Shown: positions 12,639-23,672, counted from the stretch's first letter. The stretch: 64,000 bases of DNA from Balaenoptera acutorostrata (GCF_949987535.1 NC_080077.1:39202561-39266560); one strand, 5' to 3'. Translations and numbers: made by a program. The notes: generated by a model from the letters alone, not told the origin.

Positions 12639-12848
12639 GAAATACATCTACGACCACAACTGTGGTAGACAGCAAGAATGGATCTGTGCCCAAATCCCCT
12701 GGGAAAGTGGTGAAGAGGACAGTCACAGAAGATATAGTGACGACATTCAGTTCCCCAGCAGCCTGGCTTCTGGTCATTGCTCTGATCATCACGTGGTCAG
12801 CTGTGGCCATTGTTATGTTTGACTTAGTGGATTACAGAAACTTTTCAG
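12639..12848 (+). CDS. TRDN: TRDN exon 2 (triadin: cytosolic tail and transmembrane helix)
   Basis: This 210-bp exon encodes triadin residues about 8-78, beginning with the last two bases of a Gly codon and continuing NTSTTTTVVDSKNGSVPK. The acceptor is 'tgttcaattag' and the donor is 'ttttcag|gtaaga'. The cytosolic segment (KRTVTEDIVTTFSSPAA) is followed by one hydrophobic helix, WLLVIALIITWSAVAIVMF, at about residues 50-68. Then comes lumenal DLVDYRNFS. If exon 1 supplies the usual eight residues, the NFS sequon falls at Asn75, the position known to be glycosylated in triadin. Triadin is a single-pass protein of the junctional sarcoplasmic reticulum that links the ryanodine receptor to calsequestrin. 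The exon is phase 1 at both ends. Identity is certain from the near-verbatim match to the known mammalian N-terminus. Confidence 0.97.
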
Positions 12849-12873
12849 GTAAGATCCATGAAGTTTGGCTTTT

Positions 12874-12943
12874 CTTTTTTTTAATTAATTTTTATTGGAG
12901 TGTAACTACTTTGCAATGTTGTGTTAGTGTCTGCTGTACCGCA
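12874..12943 (-). mobile_element. Very short L1 3' end with 14-bp TSD next to exon 2
   Basis: Seventy bases of reversed L1 3' end: T-rich tail, then 'attttta ttggagtgtaac'-type sequence and 'caatgttgtgttag'. The flanks gaagtttggctttt at 12860-12873 and 12944-12957 are a perfect duplication. The first TSD copy starts 11 bases after the exon 2 donor GT, so the insertion moved intronic sequence just downstream of a coding splice site. It adds a pyrimidine-rich tract (12866-12890) to the start of intron 2. Confidence 0.87.
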
Positions 12944-13309
12944 GAAGTTTGGCTTTTAAATGGAAAGAAACAGAGTTCTCTCCAGCTCTGGCTTTGTTTC
13001 TCTTCACCCTGCACATAAGCAAAGCATCCCACAAACATGCTTGAGGGCCGCTAAGGGCTAGTTCCCATCTTCACCTTTCCTTCTAATCTTTGCCTGTTGT
13101 TCTCATAGACTTCAAATGCAACCTGATTTGAAGAGCTGAACAAAAGCTCAATGTTATAGTTTCATGAGGAAAGCAATTCCAAAGCTTGGTGGATATTTGG
13201 TTTGGGAAGAGGGACGTTATCAATCATTAATAAAGGATAATTTGTAGATTTTACACTCGGCTATATAAAACCAAACCAAACCCAAATAAAACACTTCTGG
13301 ACAAATGGA

Positions 13310-13715
13310 AAATCCTGTATTTTTAAGTCCCCCACTATCTGGCTCCAAGTTTCCTTCCCAGACATTCTCTTTGCTCCTCCCATTAAAACGTCCTATTTTG
13401 ATTTCCTAAAAATAAAGAATGTTAAAAGGAATTTCCAGGAATTACTTGTAATGCGATACTACGGCCAGCCATGTGTTCTTATAGATTTGGAGTGAAATAG
13501 GAATATCACAAGTGAGGAAATTTAGATTTTCATTATGGCCTATCCAATCTCTGAGTATATTGTTCATCTCTTTGTTCAAGGTCTTTCTGTTTTTTTAAAA
13601 TTATATTTGTCTATTTCCACATCTGACATGCTCTATTGAGCATGTGAGTTCCTTCAGGGAAGGAATCGGTCAGGTGCTCAATAAGTATAAATGAATAGAT
13701 GAATGAGTTTACGCT
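13310..13715 (+). mobile_element. L2 LINE 3' fragment
   Basis: Typical L2 3' words appear in order: 'cccccactatctggctccaag', 'ttccttcccagacattctc', and near the end 'gagttccttcagggaagg' with 'gtgctcaataagtataaatga'. The copy is heavily diverged, consistent with an ancient mammalian L2. Confidence 0.55.
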
Positions 13716-14739
13716 TATGCCTTTGTATCATAAGCAAAAACATTTTATTAGCCTCTTAATGTGCTCGTTCATATTTGCACTGTGCACCCTCCAACCTACC
13801 TGTTCTTTCTTCAGTAAGAGTGGAATCGGTAGAACCCAGAAACTATAAATACTGTAAGTTGCATTCTATATACTGAGAGATCCTCTACTTCTCATTATGG
13901 TATTTTACTTATTCAACAATTATTATCAAGTATCTACTACATATGCCAGGAAATGGCTATGTTAAAAGAAATGCAAGTATGAATAACATAAAGTCAAAAA
14001 ACTGTATAGTTTGGGTTTATTGATATGGAGGTGTGACTGAGATGACTCTGCCCCCTGTACCGTTGGTAGCTGGGTTAAAGTGAGCATCATCTAACAGGTA
14101 GAGCTAAGTCTCATGATGTCAACCAAAGCAAAAGGGCTATTTATCCAGAGCCATAAACCTCTGCTTTAAGTAGGCAATAGTTTTGGTATACTGTGTAATG
14201 CAGACTCTTAAAAGAATATACGGTTGAAATGCCTATAATATAAAATATGACCTAGAATTTTAAGTGAAAAACAGTTGGTTACATTACTCTAGGAAATTTC
14301 ATTTCCCTTGAGCCTATATTGACTGATATTTTTCATCTGTTCTTTTTTAGAATTTCATTCATTCAAATTTTAGAACCAGATATGGTCATATAATGTAGTT
14401 CTTCAACTTTTACAGTAGATGTATTTTAAGAATTGTGTGTAAATCTAATATTTGTAAAGTTAATACTTTAATAAGTATACTGAATAAATTACTGTTGAAT
14501 TTGTTCTTAATTATTTGATAAAATGAGCAGCTACCTATAATTAAATTTTCAGATTAAACTACTTAAATGTAAGGCACACAGTCCACAGTAGAGCTTCCTT
14601 GGACCATTGTAATTAGGTACTATGGATAATGCCTATGTTCCTGGCATTTCATCTGATAGGGGAAAAATAACCTCTGTATTATTACTACTTCATTTCTTCT
14701 TTCGAGAAATGTTTGCTAAGTACATCTTCTTTGTGAAGA

Positions 14740-15245
14740 CTCCTCCTCCAGTTCTATGTATTTGTTAATGACCTAACCATCTATCCATTCCGTGCAAAAA
14801 GAAACCTGCAAGTCATCTGTTAAATCTGCTGGGCACCTGGTCAGTTACCACACTGTATGCCAGCCAACCCTCTTATGCCTCATAAATTTGCTCCCTCCTC
14901 TTATTACCACAGTCTCCATTACTACACTTCACACCTTGATTCTCTTTTGAGGGGGCTAATGCAGTTTCTTCTTGTCTGCCTCATCCAGGTCTCTCCCCTT
15001 TAACATTGCCCCCAAGGTATCTTCATAAAACGTAAATTTCATTGAGTATTTCTGCCAAGTACAAATTCCTTGGCATGAAATTCAAGTCCTTGGCTTAGCC
15101 CTTTATTTTCATCTTGTAATTCCGCTCATGCACCCTGTTTTCCAGCCATACTTCCTATTGCTCTCACCTGTTTTCTTTCCCTAGGAAAACATACACTCTC
15201 ACTCCTCCCTGCCTCTGCTCATGCCGTCCTTCCCTCATTCCCTGA
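14740..15245 (+). mobile_element. L2 LINE fragment
   Basis: Pyrimidine-rich, diverged L2 sequence on the + strand. Recognisable pieces are 'aagtcatctgttaaatctgc', 'accacagtctccattac', 'gcagtttcttcttgtctgcc', 'ttcaagtccttggcttagcc' and 'ccctgcctctgctcatgcc', in the order expected for the L2 ORF 3' end and UTR. It is followed directly by a MIR. Confidence 0.6.
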
Positions 15246-15269
15246 TCCAGTATAGCAGAAAGTGTAAGA

Positions 15270-15484
15270 AAGTAGTTAAGAATGTGACCTCTGGTGCTGC
15301 ATTTCCTTGCTATTAAATCGAGATCTTGCAACTTTCTAGCCGTTGTGATATCAGAAAAGTCACTTAGTCTCTCTTTGCTTCAGTTTCATCATCTATACCA
15401 TAGTACCTATGTAATAAGATTAAGAGAATTATACAAATGAATATATTTGGAGTGTTTAGAACAGAACCTGGTTTATCACAAGTA
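15270..15484 (+). mobile_element. MIR SINE
   Basis: A MIR core on the + strand: 'agtagttaagaatgtgacc', then 'aaaagtcacttagtctctc' and 'gcttcagtttcatcatctat', and finally 'acagaacctgg'. The full-length L1 at 15499-22913 inserted at its 3' edge; the duplicated target ctgtatacatttta starts at 15485. Confidence 0.75.
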
Positions 15485-15893
15485 CTGTATACATTTTATT
15501 TTTTTATTTTTAAAATTTTATTTATTTGTTAATTTTTTAAACATCTTTATTGGACTGTAATTGCTTTACAATGGAGTATTAGTTTCTGCTTTATAACAAA
15601 GTGAATCAGCCATACATATACATATATCCCCATATCTCCTCCCTCTTTCATCTCCCTCCCACCCTCCCTATCCCACCTTTCTAAGTGGTCATAAAGCACC
15701 GAGCTGATCTCCCTATGCTATGCAGCTTCTTCCCACTAGCTATTTTACATTTGGTAGTGTATATATGTCAATGCCACTCTCTCACTTCATCCCAGCTTAC
15801 CCTTCCCCCTCCCCGTGTCTTCAAGTCCATTCTCTACGTCTGCGTCTTTATTCCTGTCCTGCCCCTAGGTTCTTCAGGACCTTTTTTTTTTTT

Positions 15894-18800
15894 TTAAATA
15901 CCATATATATGTGTTAGCATACGGTATTTGTTTTCCTCTTTCCGACTTACTTCACTCTGTATGACAGACTCTAGGTCCATCCACCTCACTACAAATAACT
16001 CAATTTCGTTTCTTTTTATGGCTGAGTAGTATTCCATTGTATATATGTGCCACATCTTCTTTATCCATTCACCTGTTGATGGACACTTAGGTTGCTTCCA
16101 TGTCCTGGCTATTGTAAATAGTGTTGCAATGAACATTGTGATACATGACTCTTCTTGAATTATGGTTTTCTCAGGGTATATGCCCAGTAGTGGGATTGCT
16201 GGGTCATATGGTAGTTCTATTTTTAGTTTTTTAAGGAACCTCCATACTGTTCTCCATAGTGGCTGTATCAATTTACATTCCCACCAACAGTGCAAGAGGG
16301 TTCCTTTTTCTCCACACCCTCTCCAGCATTTATTGTTTGTTTGTTTTGCTGTGCAAAAGCTTTTAAGTTTCATTAGGTCCCATTTGTTTATTTTGGTTTT
16401 TATTTCCATTTCTCTAGGAGGTGGGGCAAAAAGGATCTGCTGTGATTTATGTCATAGAGTGTTTTTTTTTTTTTTTCATAGAGTGTTTTACCTATGTTTT
16501 CCTCTAAGACTTTTATAGTGTCTGGCCTTACATTTAGGTCTTTAATCCATTGTGAGTATATTTTTGTGTATGGTGTTAGAGAGTGTTCTAATTTCATTCT
16601 TTTACATGTAGCTGTCCAGTTTTCCCAGCACCACTTATTGAAGAGGCTGTCTTTTCTCCATTGTATATTCTTGCTTCCTTTATCAAAGATAAGGTGACCA
16701 TATGTGCGTGGGTTAATCTCTGGGCTTTCTATTCTGTTCCGTTGATCTATATTTCTGTTTTGGTGCCAGTACCATACTGTCTTGATTACTGTAGCTTTAT
16801 AGTATAGTCTGAAATCTGGGAGCCTGGTTCCTCCAGCTCCGTTTTTCTTTGTCAAGATTGCTTTGGCTATTTGGAGTCTTTTGTGTTTCCATACAAATTG
16901 TGAATTTTTTTGTTCTAGTTCTGTGAAAAATGCCATTGGTAGTTTGATAGCGATTGCATTGAATCTGTAGATTGCTTTGGGTAGTAGAGTCATTTTCACA
17001 ATGTTGATTCTTCCAATCCAAGAACATGGTATATCTCTCCATCTGTTGGTATCATCTTTAATTTCTTTCATCACTGTCTTATAGTTTTCTGCATACAGGT
17101 CTTTTGTCTCCTTAGGTAGGTTTATTCCTAGGTATTTTATTCTTTTTGTTGCAATGGTAAATGGGAGTGTTTCCTTAATTTCTCTTTCAGATTTTCCATC
17201 ATTAGCGTATAAGAATGCAAGAGATTTCTGTGCATTAATTTTGTATCCTGCTACTTTACCAAATTCATTGATTAGCTCTAGTAGTATTCTTTAGGATTCA
17301 CTATGTATAAGTATCATGTCATCTGCAAACAGTACCATCTTTACTTCTTTTCCGATTTGGATTCCTTTTATTTCTTTTTCTTCTCTGATTGCTGTGGCTA
17401 AAGCTTCCAAAACTATGTTGAATAATAGTGGTGAGAGTGGGCAACCTCGTCTTGTTCCTGATCTTAGTGGAAATGGTTTCAGTTTTTCACCATTGAGAAT
17501 GATGTTGGCTGTGGGTTTGTCATATATGGCCTTTATTATGTTGAGGTAAGTTCCCTCCCTGCCTACTTTTTGGAGGGTTTTTATCATAAATGGGTGTTGA
17601 ATTTTGTAAAAAGCTTTTTCTGCATCTATTGAGATGATCATGTGGTTTTTATCCTTCAGTTTGTTAATATGGTTTATCACATTGATTGATTTGTGTATAC
17701 TGAAGAATCCTTGCATTCCTGGGATACACCCCACTTGATCATGGTGTATGATCCTTTTAATGTGCTGTTGGATTCTGTTTGCTAGTATTTTGTTGAGGAT
17801 TTTTGCATTTATGTTCATCAGTGATATTGGCCTTTAGTTTTCTTTCCTTGTGACATCTTTGTCTGGTTTTGGTATCAGGGTGATGGTGGCCTCGTAGAAA
17901 GAGTTGGGGAGTGTTCCTCCCTCTGCTATATTTTGGAAGAGTTTGAGAAGGATAGGTGTTAGCTCTTCTCTCAGTGTTTGATAGTATTCGCGTGTGAAGC
18001 CATCTGGTGGTGGGCTTTTGTTTGTTGGAAGATTTTTAATCACAGTCTCAATTTCAGTGCTTGTGATTGGTCTGTTTATATTTTCTGTTTCTTCCTGGTT
18101 CAGTCTTGGAAGGTTGTGCTTTTGTAAGAATTGGTCCATTTCTTCTAGGTTGTCCATTTTCTTGGCGTATAGTTGCTTGTAGTAATCTCTCATGATCCTT
18201 TGTATTTCTGCAGTGTCAGTTGTTACTTCTCCTTTTTCTAATTCTATTGATATGAGTCTTCTCCCTTTTTTTAATGATGAGTCTGGCTAATGGTTTATCA
18301 ATTTTGTTTATCTTCTCAAAGAACCAGCTTTTAGTTTTATGGACCTTTGCTATTGTTTCCTTCATTTCTTTTTCATTTATTTCTGATCTGCTCTTTATGA
18401 TTTCTTTCCTTCTGCTAACTTTGGGTTTTTTTGTTCTTCTTTGTCTAATTGCTTTAGGTGTAAGTTTAGGTTGTTTCTTTGAGATGTTACTTGTTTCTTG
18501 AGGTAGGATTGTATTGCTATAAACTTCCCTCTTAGAACTGCTTTTGCTGCATCCCATATGTTTTGGGTCGTCGTGTTTTCATTGCCATTTGTTTCTATGT
18601 ATTTTTTGATTTCCTCTTTGATTTCTTCAGTGATCTCTTGGTTATTTAGTAGTGTATTCTTTAACTTCCATGTGTTTGTATTTTTTACAGATTTTTTCCT
18701 GTAATTGGTATGTAGTCTCATAGCATTGTGGTCAGAAAAGTTACTTGATACAATTTCAATTTTCTTAAATTTACCAAGGCTTGATTTGTGACCCAAGATC

Positions 18801-19440
18801 TGGTCTATCCTGGAGAATGTTCCATGAGCACTTGAGAAGAAAGTGTATTCTGTTGTTTTTGGAACAACAGAATACAGAATTCTGTTTTGTTGTTGTTATA
18901 AATATCAATTAAGTCCATCGTGTTTAATGTATCATTTAAAGCTTGTGTTTCCTTATTTATTTTCATTTTGGATGATCTGTCCATTGGTGAAAGTGGGGTG
19001 TTAAAGTCCCCTACTATGATTGTGTTACTGTCGATTTCCCCTTTTATGGCTGTTAGCATTTGCCTTATTTATTGAGTTGCTGCTATGTTGGGTGCATAAA
19101 TATTTACAATTGTTATATCTTCTTCTTGGATCGATCTCTTGATCATTATGTAGTGTCCTTCTTTGTCTCTTGTAATAGTCTTTTTTTAAAGTCTATTTTG
19201 TCTGATATGAGAATTACTACTCCAGCTTTCTTTTGATTTCCATTTTCATAGAATAATATTTTCCATCCCCTCACTTTCAGTCTGTATGTGTCCCTAAGTC
19301 TGAAGTGGGTCTCTTGTAGACAGCATATATACGGGTCTTGTTTTTGTATCCATTCAGCCGATCTATGTCTTTCAGTTGGAGCATTTATCCATTGAAATTT
19401 AAGGTAGTTATCGATATGTATGTTCCTATTACCATTTTCT
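15894..19440 (-). pseudogene. L1 ORF2 (endonuclease/reverse transcriptase), disrupted
   Basis: From right to left this encodes the endonuclease domain (about 19440-18800, with GDFNTPLS at about 19000), the reverse transcriptase (KSPPPDGF near 18010, [12 protein letters not shown] near 17450, catalytic FADD near 17325) and the C-terminal region ending ..RMLTHIYGI at 15894. Breaks include an in-frame stop in the endonuclease (about 19070) and frame changes near 18830, 18200, 17825, 17300 and 17080. An in-frame loss of about 103 codons joins FCTAKQT directly to [12 protein letters not shown] near 16340. At 16450-16485 a short motif (catagagtgttt) is repeated around a T-run. No functional ORF2 protein is possible. 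Confidence 0.9.
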
Positions 19441-19493
19441 TAATTGTTTTGGGTTTGTTATTGTAGACCTTTTCCTTCTCTTGTGTTTCCTGC

Positions 19494-20705
19494 CTAGAGA
19501 AGTTCCTTTAGCATTTGTTATAAAGCTGGTTTGGTAGTGCTGAATTCTCTTGGCTCTTGCTTGTCTGTAAAGGTTTCAGTTTCTCCGTTGAATCTGAATG
19601 AGATCCTTGCTGGTTAGAGTAATCTTGTTTGTAGGGTTTTCCCTTTCATCACTTTAAATATGTCCTGCCACTCCCTTCTGGCTTGCAGAGTTTCTGCTGA
19701 AAATTCAGCTGTTAACCTTATGGGGATTCCCTTGTATGTTATTTGTTGTTTTTCCCTTGCTGCTTTTAATATTTTTTCTTTATATTTAATTTTTTTTTTT
19801 TTTTTTTTTAAAGTTTTACTTGATTTTATTTATTTATTTATTTTATTTTTGGCTGTGTTGGGTCTTCGGTTCGTGCGAGGGCTTTCTCCAGTTGCGGCAA
19901 GCGGGGGCCACTCGGTGCGGGGACTGCTCTTCATCGCGGTGCGCGGGCCTTTCTCTATCGCGGCCCCTCCCGTCGCGGGGCACAGGCTCCAGACGCGCAG
20001 GCTCAGCAATTGTGGCTCACGGGCCCAGCTGCTCCGTGGCATGTGGGATCTTCCCAGACCAGGGCTCGAACCCGTGTCCCCTGCATTAGCAGGCAGATTC
20101 TCAACCACTGCGCCACCAGGGAAGCCCTATATTTAATTTTTGATATTTGATTAATATGTGTCTTGGAGTGTTTCTCCTTGGATTTATCCTGTATGGGACT
20201 CTCTGTACTTCCTGAACTTGACTGACTCTTTCCTTTCCCATGTTAGGGAAGTTTTCAACTATAATCTCTTCAAATATTTTCTCAGTCCCTTTCTTTTTCT
20301 CTTCGTCTTCTAGGGCCCCTATAATTCGAATGTTGGTGTGTTTAATGTTGTCCCAGAAGTCTCCAAGACTGTCCTCATTTCTTTTCATTCTTTTTTCTTT
20401 ATTCTGCTCTGCGGTAGTTATTTTCACTATTTTATGTTCCAGGTCACTTATCCATTCCTCTGTCTCATTTATTCTGCTGTTGATTCCTTCTAGAGAACTT
20501 TTAATTTCATTTATTGTGTTGTTCATCATTGTTTGTTTGCTCTTTAGTTCTTCTAGGTCCTTGTTAAAGTTTCTTGTATTGTCTCCATTCTATTTCCAAG
20601 ATTTTGCATCATCTTTACTATCATTACACTGAATTCTTTTTCAGGTAGACTGCCTGTTTCCTCTTCATTTGTTTGGTCTGGTGGGTTTTTACCTTGCTCC
20701 TTCAT
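19494..20705 (-). pseudogene. L1 ORF1 (RNA-binding protein), interrupted by a SINE
   Basis: The likely start codon is at 20705-20703, reading MKEQGKNPPDQTNEEETGSL. A stop precedes the coiled-coil part, which is then open from 20529 (MMNNTINEIKSSLEGINSRI). The RNA-recognition-type region follows (GDFWDNIKHTNIRIIGALED). The frame is then broken by the SINE at 19795-20127 and resumes toward a terminal ...KELL stop at 19494-19496. ORF1 normally forms a trimeric RNA-binding protein that packages L1 RNA. This copy cannot make it. Confidence 0.85.
19795..20127 (-). mobile_element. CHR-type SINE nested in L1 ORF1
   Basis: A reversed SINE with T-tract at 19795-19812 and head 'gcgccaccagggaagccc' at 20111-20127. 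It is bounded by tatatttaattttt at 19781-19794 and 20128-20141, which is L1 ORF1 sequence. It is therefore younger than the L1 it sits in. It carries an extra segment (tgcggggactgctcttc at about 19917) not found in most SINE copies here but shared in part with the SINE at 28185. Confidence 0.93.
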
Positions 20706-22913
20706 CTACTGTGTGTTTCTCTGTCTTCTCATTTTGCTTAACTTACTGTGTTTTGGTTCTCCTTTTCGCAGGCTGCAGGTCCATAGTTCCCATTGTTTTT
20801 GGTGTCTGCCCCCAGTGGGTAAGTTTGCTTCAGTGGGTTGTGTAGGCTTCCTGGTGGAGGGGACTGGTGCCTGTGTTCTGGTGGATGAGGCTGGATCTTG
20901 TCTTTCTGGTGAGCAGGACTGCGTCCTATGGTGTGTTTTGGGGTGTCTGTGACCTTATTATGATATTAGGCAGCCTCTCTGCTAATGGTTGGGGCTGTGT
21001 TCCTGTCTTGCTAGTTGTTTGGCATAGGGTGTCCCGCACTGTAGCTTGCTGGTAATTGAGTGGAGCTGGGTCTTAGCATTGAGACAGAGATCTCTGGGAG
21101 AGCTTTTGCTGTTTGATATTATGTGTGTCTGAGAGGTCTCTGGTGGTCCAATGTCCTGAACTTTGCTGTCCCAGCTCAGAAGCACAGGCCTGACACCCGG
21201 CTGGAGCACCAAGACCCTGTCAGCCACACAGCTCAGAAAAAAATGGAGAAAAAAGGAGAGAAAGAAAAAATATATAAAATTAAGTTATTAAAATAAAAAA
21301 TTAAAAAAATATTAAAAATTAAAAAATTCAAAAGTAGTAAAAGAAAAGAAAGTAAGAAAGAAGAGAGCAGCCAAACCAAAAGACAAATCCACCAATGATA
21401 ACAAGTGCTAAGAACTATACTAAAAAAAAAAAGAAAGAAAAAAAAAAAAAACAGACAGACAGAACCCTAGGGCAAATGGTAAAAGCAAAGCTATACAGAC
21501 AAAATCACACAAAGAAGCATGCACATACACACTCAGAAAAAAAGGAAAAGAAAAATATATATCTATATATAAAAAGAAAAAGGAAGAGAGCAACCAAATC
21601 AATAAACAAATTTACCAATGATAGTAAACTCTAAATATTAAACTAAGATAAACATAAAACCAGAAACAAATTAGATGCAGAAAGCAAACCCCAAGTCTAC
21701 AATTGCTCCCAAAGTCCACTGCCTTAATTTTGGGATGATTCGTTGTCTCTTCAAGTATTCCACAGATGCAGCGTACATCAAGTTGAGTGTGGAGATTTAA
21801 TCTGCTGCTCCTGAGGCTGCTGGGAGAGATTTCCCTTTCTCTTTTTTGTTCGCACAGCTCCTGGGGTTCAGCTTTGGATTTGGCCCCGCCTCTGCGTGTA
21901 GGTCGCCTGAGGACATCTGTTCCCTCCAAGACAGGACAGGGTTAAAGTAGCAGCTGATTCAGGGGCTCTTGCTCACTCAGGCCGGGGGGAGGGAAGGGTA
22001 TGGAATGCGAGGTGAGCCTGCGGTGGCAGAGGCCGGCATGATGTTGCACCAGCCTGAGGTGCGCCGTGTCTTCTCCCGGGGAAGTTGTCCCTGGATCACG
22101 GGACCCTGGCAGTGGCGGGCTGCACAGGCTCGAGGGAGGGGAGGTGTGGATAGTGACCTGTGTTTGCACACAGGCTTCTTGGTGGCTGCAGCAGCAGCCT
22201 TAGTGTTTCATGCCCATCTCTGGGGTCCGCGCTGATAGCTGCGGCTCACGTCCGTCTCTGGAGCTCCTTTAGGCGGCGCTCTGAATCCCCTCTCCTCGTG
22301 CACCCCGAAACAATGGTTTCTTGCCTCTTCGGCAGCTCCAGACTTTTTCCTGGACTCCCTCCCGGCTAGCTGTGGCGCACTAGCCCCCTTCAGGCTGTGT
22401 TCACACAACCAACCCCAGTCCTTTCCCTGGGATCTCACTGAAGCCCAAGCCTCAGCTCCCAGCCCCCGCCCACCCCGGTGGGTGAGCAGACAAGCCTCTC
22501 GGGCTGGTGAGTGCTGGTCGGCTCTGATCCTCTGTGTGGGAATCTCTCCGCTTTGCCCTCCGCACCCCTGTTGCTGCGCTCTCCTCCATGGGTCTGAAGC
22601 TTCCCCCCTGCCACCTGCCCCCCGTCTCTGCCAGTGAAGGGGCTTCCTAGTGTGTGGGAACTTTTCCTCCTTCACAGCTCCCTCCCAGAGCTGCAGGTCC
22701 CATCCCTATTCTTTTGTGTCTGTTTTTTCTTTTTTCTTTTGCCCTAGCCAGGTACGTGGGTAGTTTCTTGCCTTTTGGGAAGTCTGAGGTCTTCTGCCAG
22801 CGTTCAGTAGGTGTTCTGTAGGTGTTGTTCCACATGTAGATGTATTTCTGATGTATTTGTGGGGAGGAAGATGATCTCCACGTCTTACTCCTCCGCCATT
22901 TTGAAGGTCTCCC
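20706..22913 (-). promoter_or_regulatory. L1 5' UTR with internal promoter region
   Basis: This 2.2-kb region precedes L1 ORF1 on the minus strand. Its first 1.1 kb (22913-21800) is GC- and CpG-rich compared with the AT-rich surroundings. It is followed by an A-rich tract (21240-21660) with many AAAGAAA units. In L1 elements the 5' UTR holds the internal RNA polymerase II promoter. A 'caaaatggcgg' motif near the 5' end (about 22897-22907) matches the core of a YY1 site, typical of L1 promoters. Open frames in it are incidental to its base composition. Confidence 0.75.
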
Positions 22914-22949
22914 CTGTATACATTTTAATATCACTAGTAAGAGATTCAT

Positions 22950-23245
22950 TCCTCAGTTTTCTTGAAGGATGAATTCATCCCTTTTTTCTGAAAGAATTCC
23001 AGATTTCCTAAGAAAAATTCACTGTACCATGCTTTCATTTTCTTAGTCCCTTACAGGCACCTGTATTATCAGCAGTTAACACATTGTATTGTTACTATCT
23101 GTTTACTTGTCCAGCTCACTCAAAAACTTAACCTTATTCAAGGAAGAAATTCTCTTATTCATCTCTGTACATGAGTGTCTGTCACATAGCAAGTTTTCTG
23201 CTATATATTGCTTAAAGGAATGAATAATGCTGATAGTTTGATTTT
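22950..23245 (+). mobile_element. L2 LINE 3' end fragment
   Basis: Diverged L2 3' sequence on the + strand, with 'gtttacttgtccagctcactc', 'ttcaaggaagaaattctc', 'tctctgtacatgagtgtctg' and 'cttaaaggaatgaataa' in the order of the L2 UTR. It lies just beyond the L1's right TSD and may belong to the same old block as the L2/MIR left of that L1. Confidence 0.5.
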
Positions 23246-23344
23246 GAAACAATTCCTTACCTTAGGAAGAAAGAAATATTTATCATAAAATTTTTATTTC
23301 ATCCAGTCAAACAGGTTTTGACCCACTTTAAAAACTAATACGTA

Positions 23345-23672
23345 GGGCTTCCCTGGTGGCGCAGTGGTTGAGAGTCCGCCTGCCAATGCAGGGGGCACGG
23401 GTTCGAGCCCTGGTCTGGGAAGATCCCACATGCCACGGAGCAACTAGGCCCGCGAGCCACAACTACTGAGCCTGCGCGTCTGGAGCCTGTGCTCCGCAAC
23501 AAGAGAGGCCGTGATAGTGAGAGGCCCGCGCACCGCGATGAAGAGTGGCCCCCGCTCGCCGCAACTAGAGAAAGCCCTCGCACAGAAACGAAGACCCAAC
23601 ACTGCCATAAATAAATAAATAAATAAAATTTTAAAATAAATAAATAAATAAAGCAAATAATTAAAAAAAAAT
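23345..23672 (+). mobile_element. CHR-type SINE
   Basis: A sense-orientation SINE starting 'gggcttccctggtggcgcag'. The polymerase III B-box-like 'gggttcgagccc' is at about 23399. It ends in (AATA)n-rich tail sequence to about 23670. The flanks aaaactaatacgta (23331-23344) and aaaactagtaagta (23673-23686) look like a TSD with two differences. Insertion orientation is the same as TRDN. Confidence 0.9.

Larger units (their letters stand above)
15499..22913 (-). mobile_element. Full-length L1 with nested SINE and 14-bp TSD
   Basis: This is a complete L1 on the minus strand. It opens with 'ggggagaccttcaaaatgg' at 22913, has a 2.2-kb 5' UTR, ORF1, ORF2, a 3' UTR, and a tail represented by the T-rich 15499-15540. 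A perfect target duplication ctgtatacatttta is present at 15485-15498 and 22914-22927. A SINE lies in ORF1 (19795-20127). Both ORFs carry disabling changes, and about 310 bp of ORF2 is missing near 16350 relative to the copy at 1841. It is antisense to TRDN. Full length including the 5' end is unusual, since most L1 copies are 5'-truncated. Confidence 0.93.

Noticed and set aside
12562..13018. Longer coding regions extending beyond exon 2
   Set aside because: The extra codons come from intron 1 and from intron 2 including the L1 fragment. The splice sites at 12638 and 12849 define the exon.
19830..20108. Open frames of about 90 codons in several frames across the SINEs (also at 4740, 23335, 28223, 28700, 29506, 32556)
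   Set aside because: They are produced by the CpG-rich SINE body, and near-identical peptides appear at every SINE copy. They are not genes.
22208..22675. A 155-codon open frame on the minus strand
   Set aside because: It lies in the GC-rich 5' UTR of the full-length L1, where stop codons are rare. It has no known domain.
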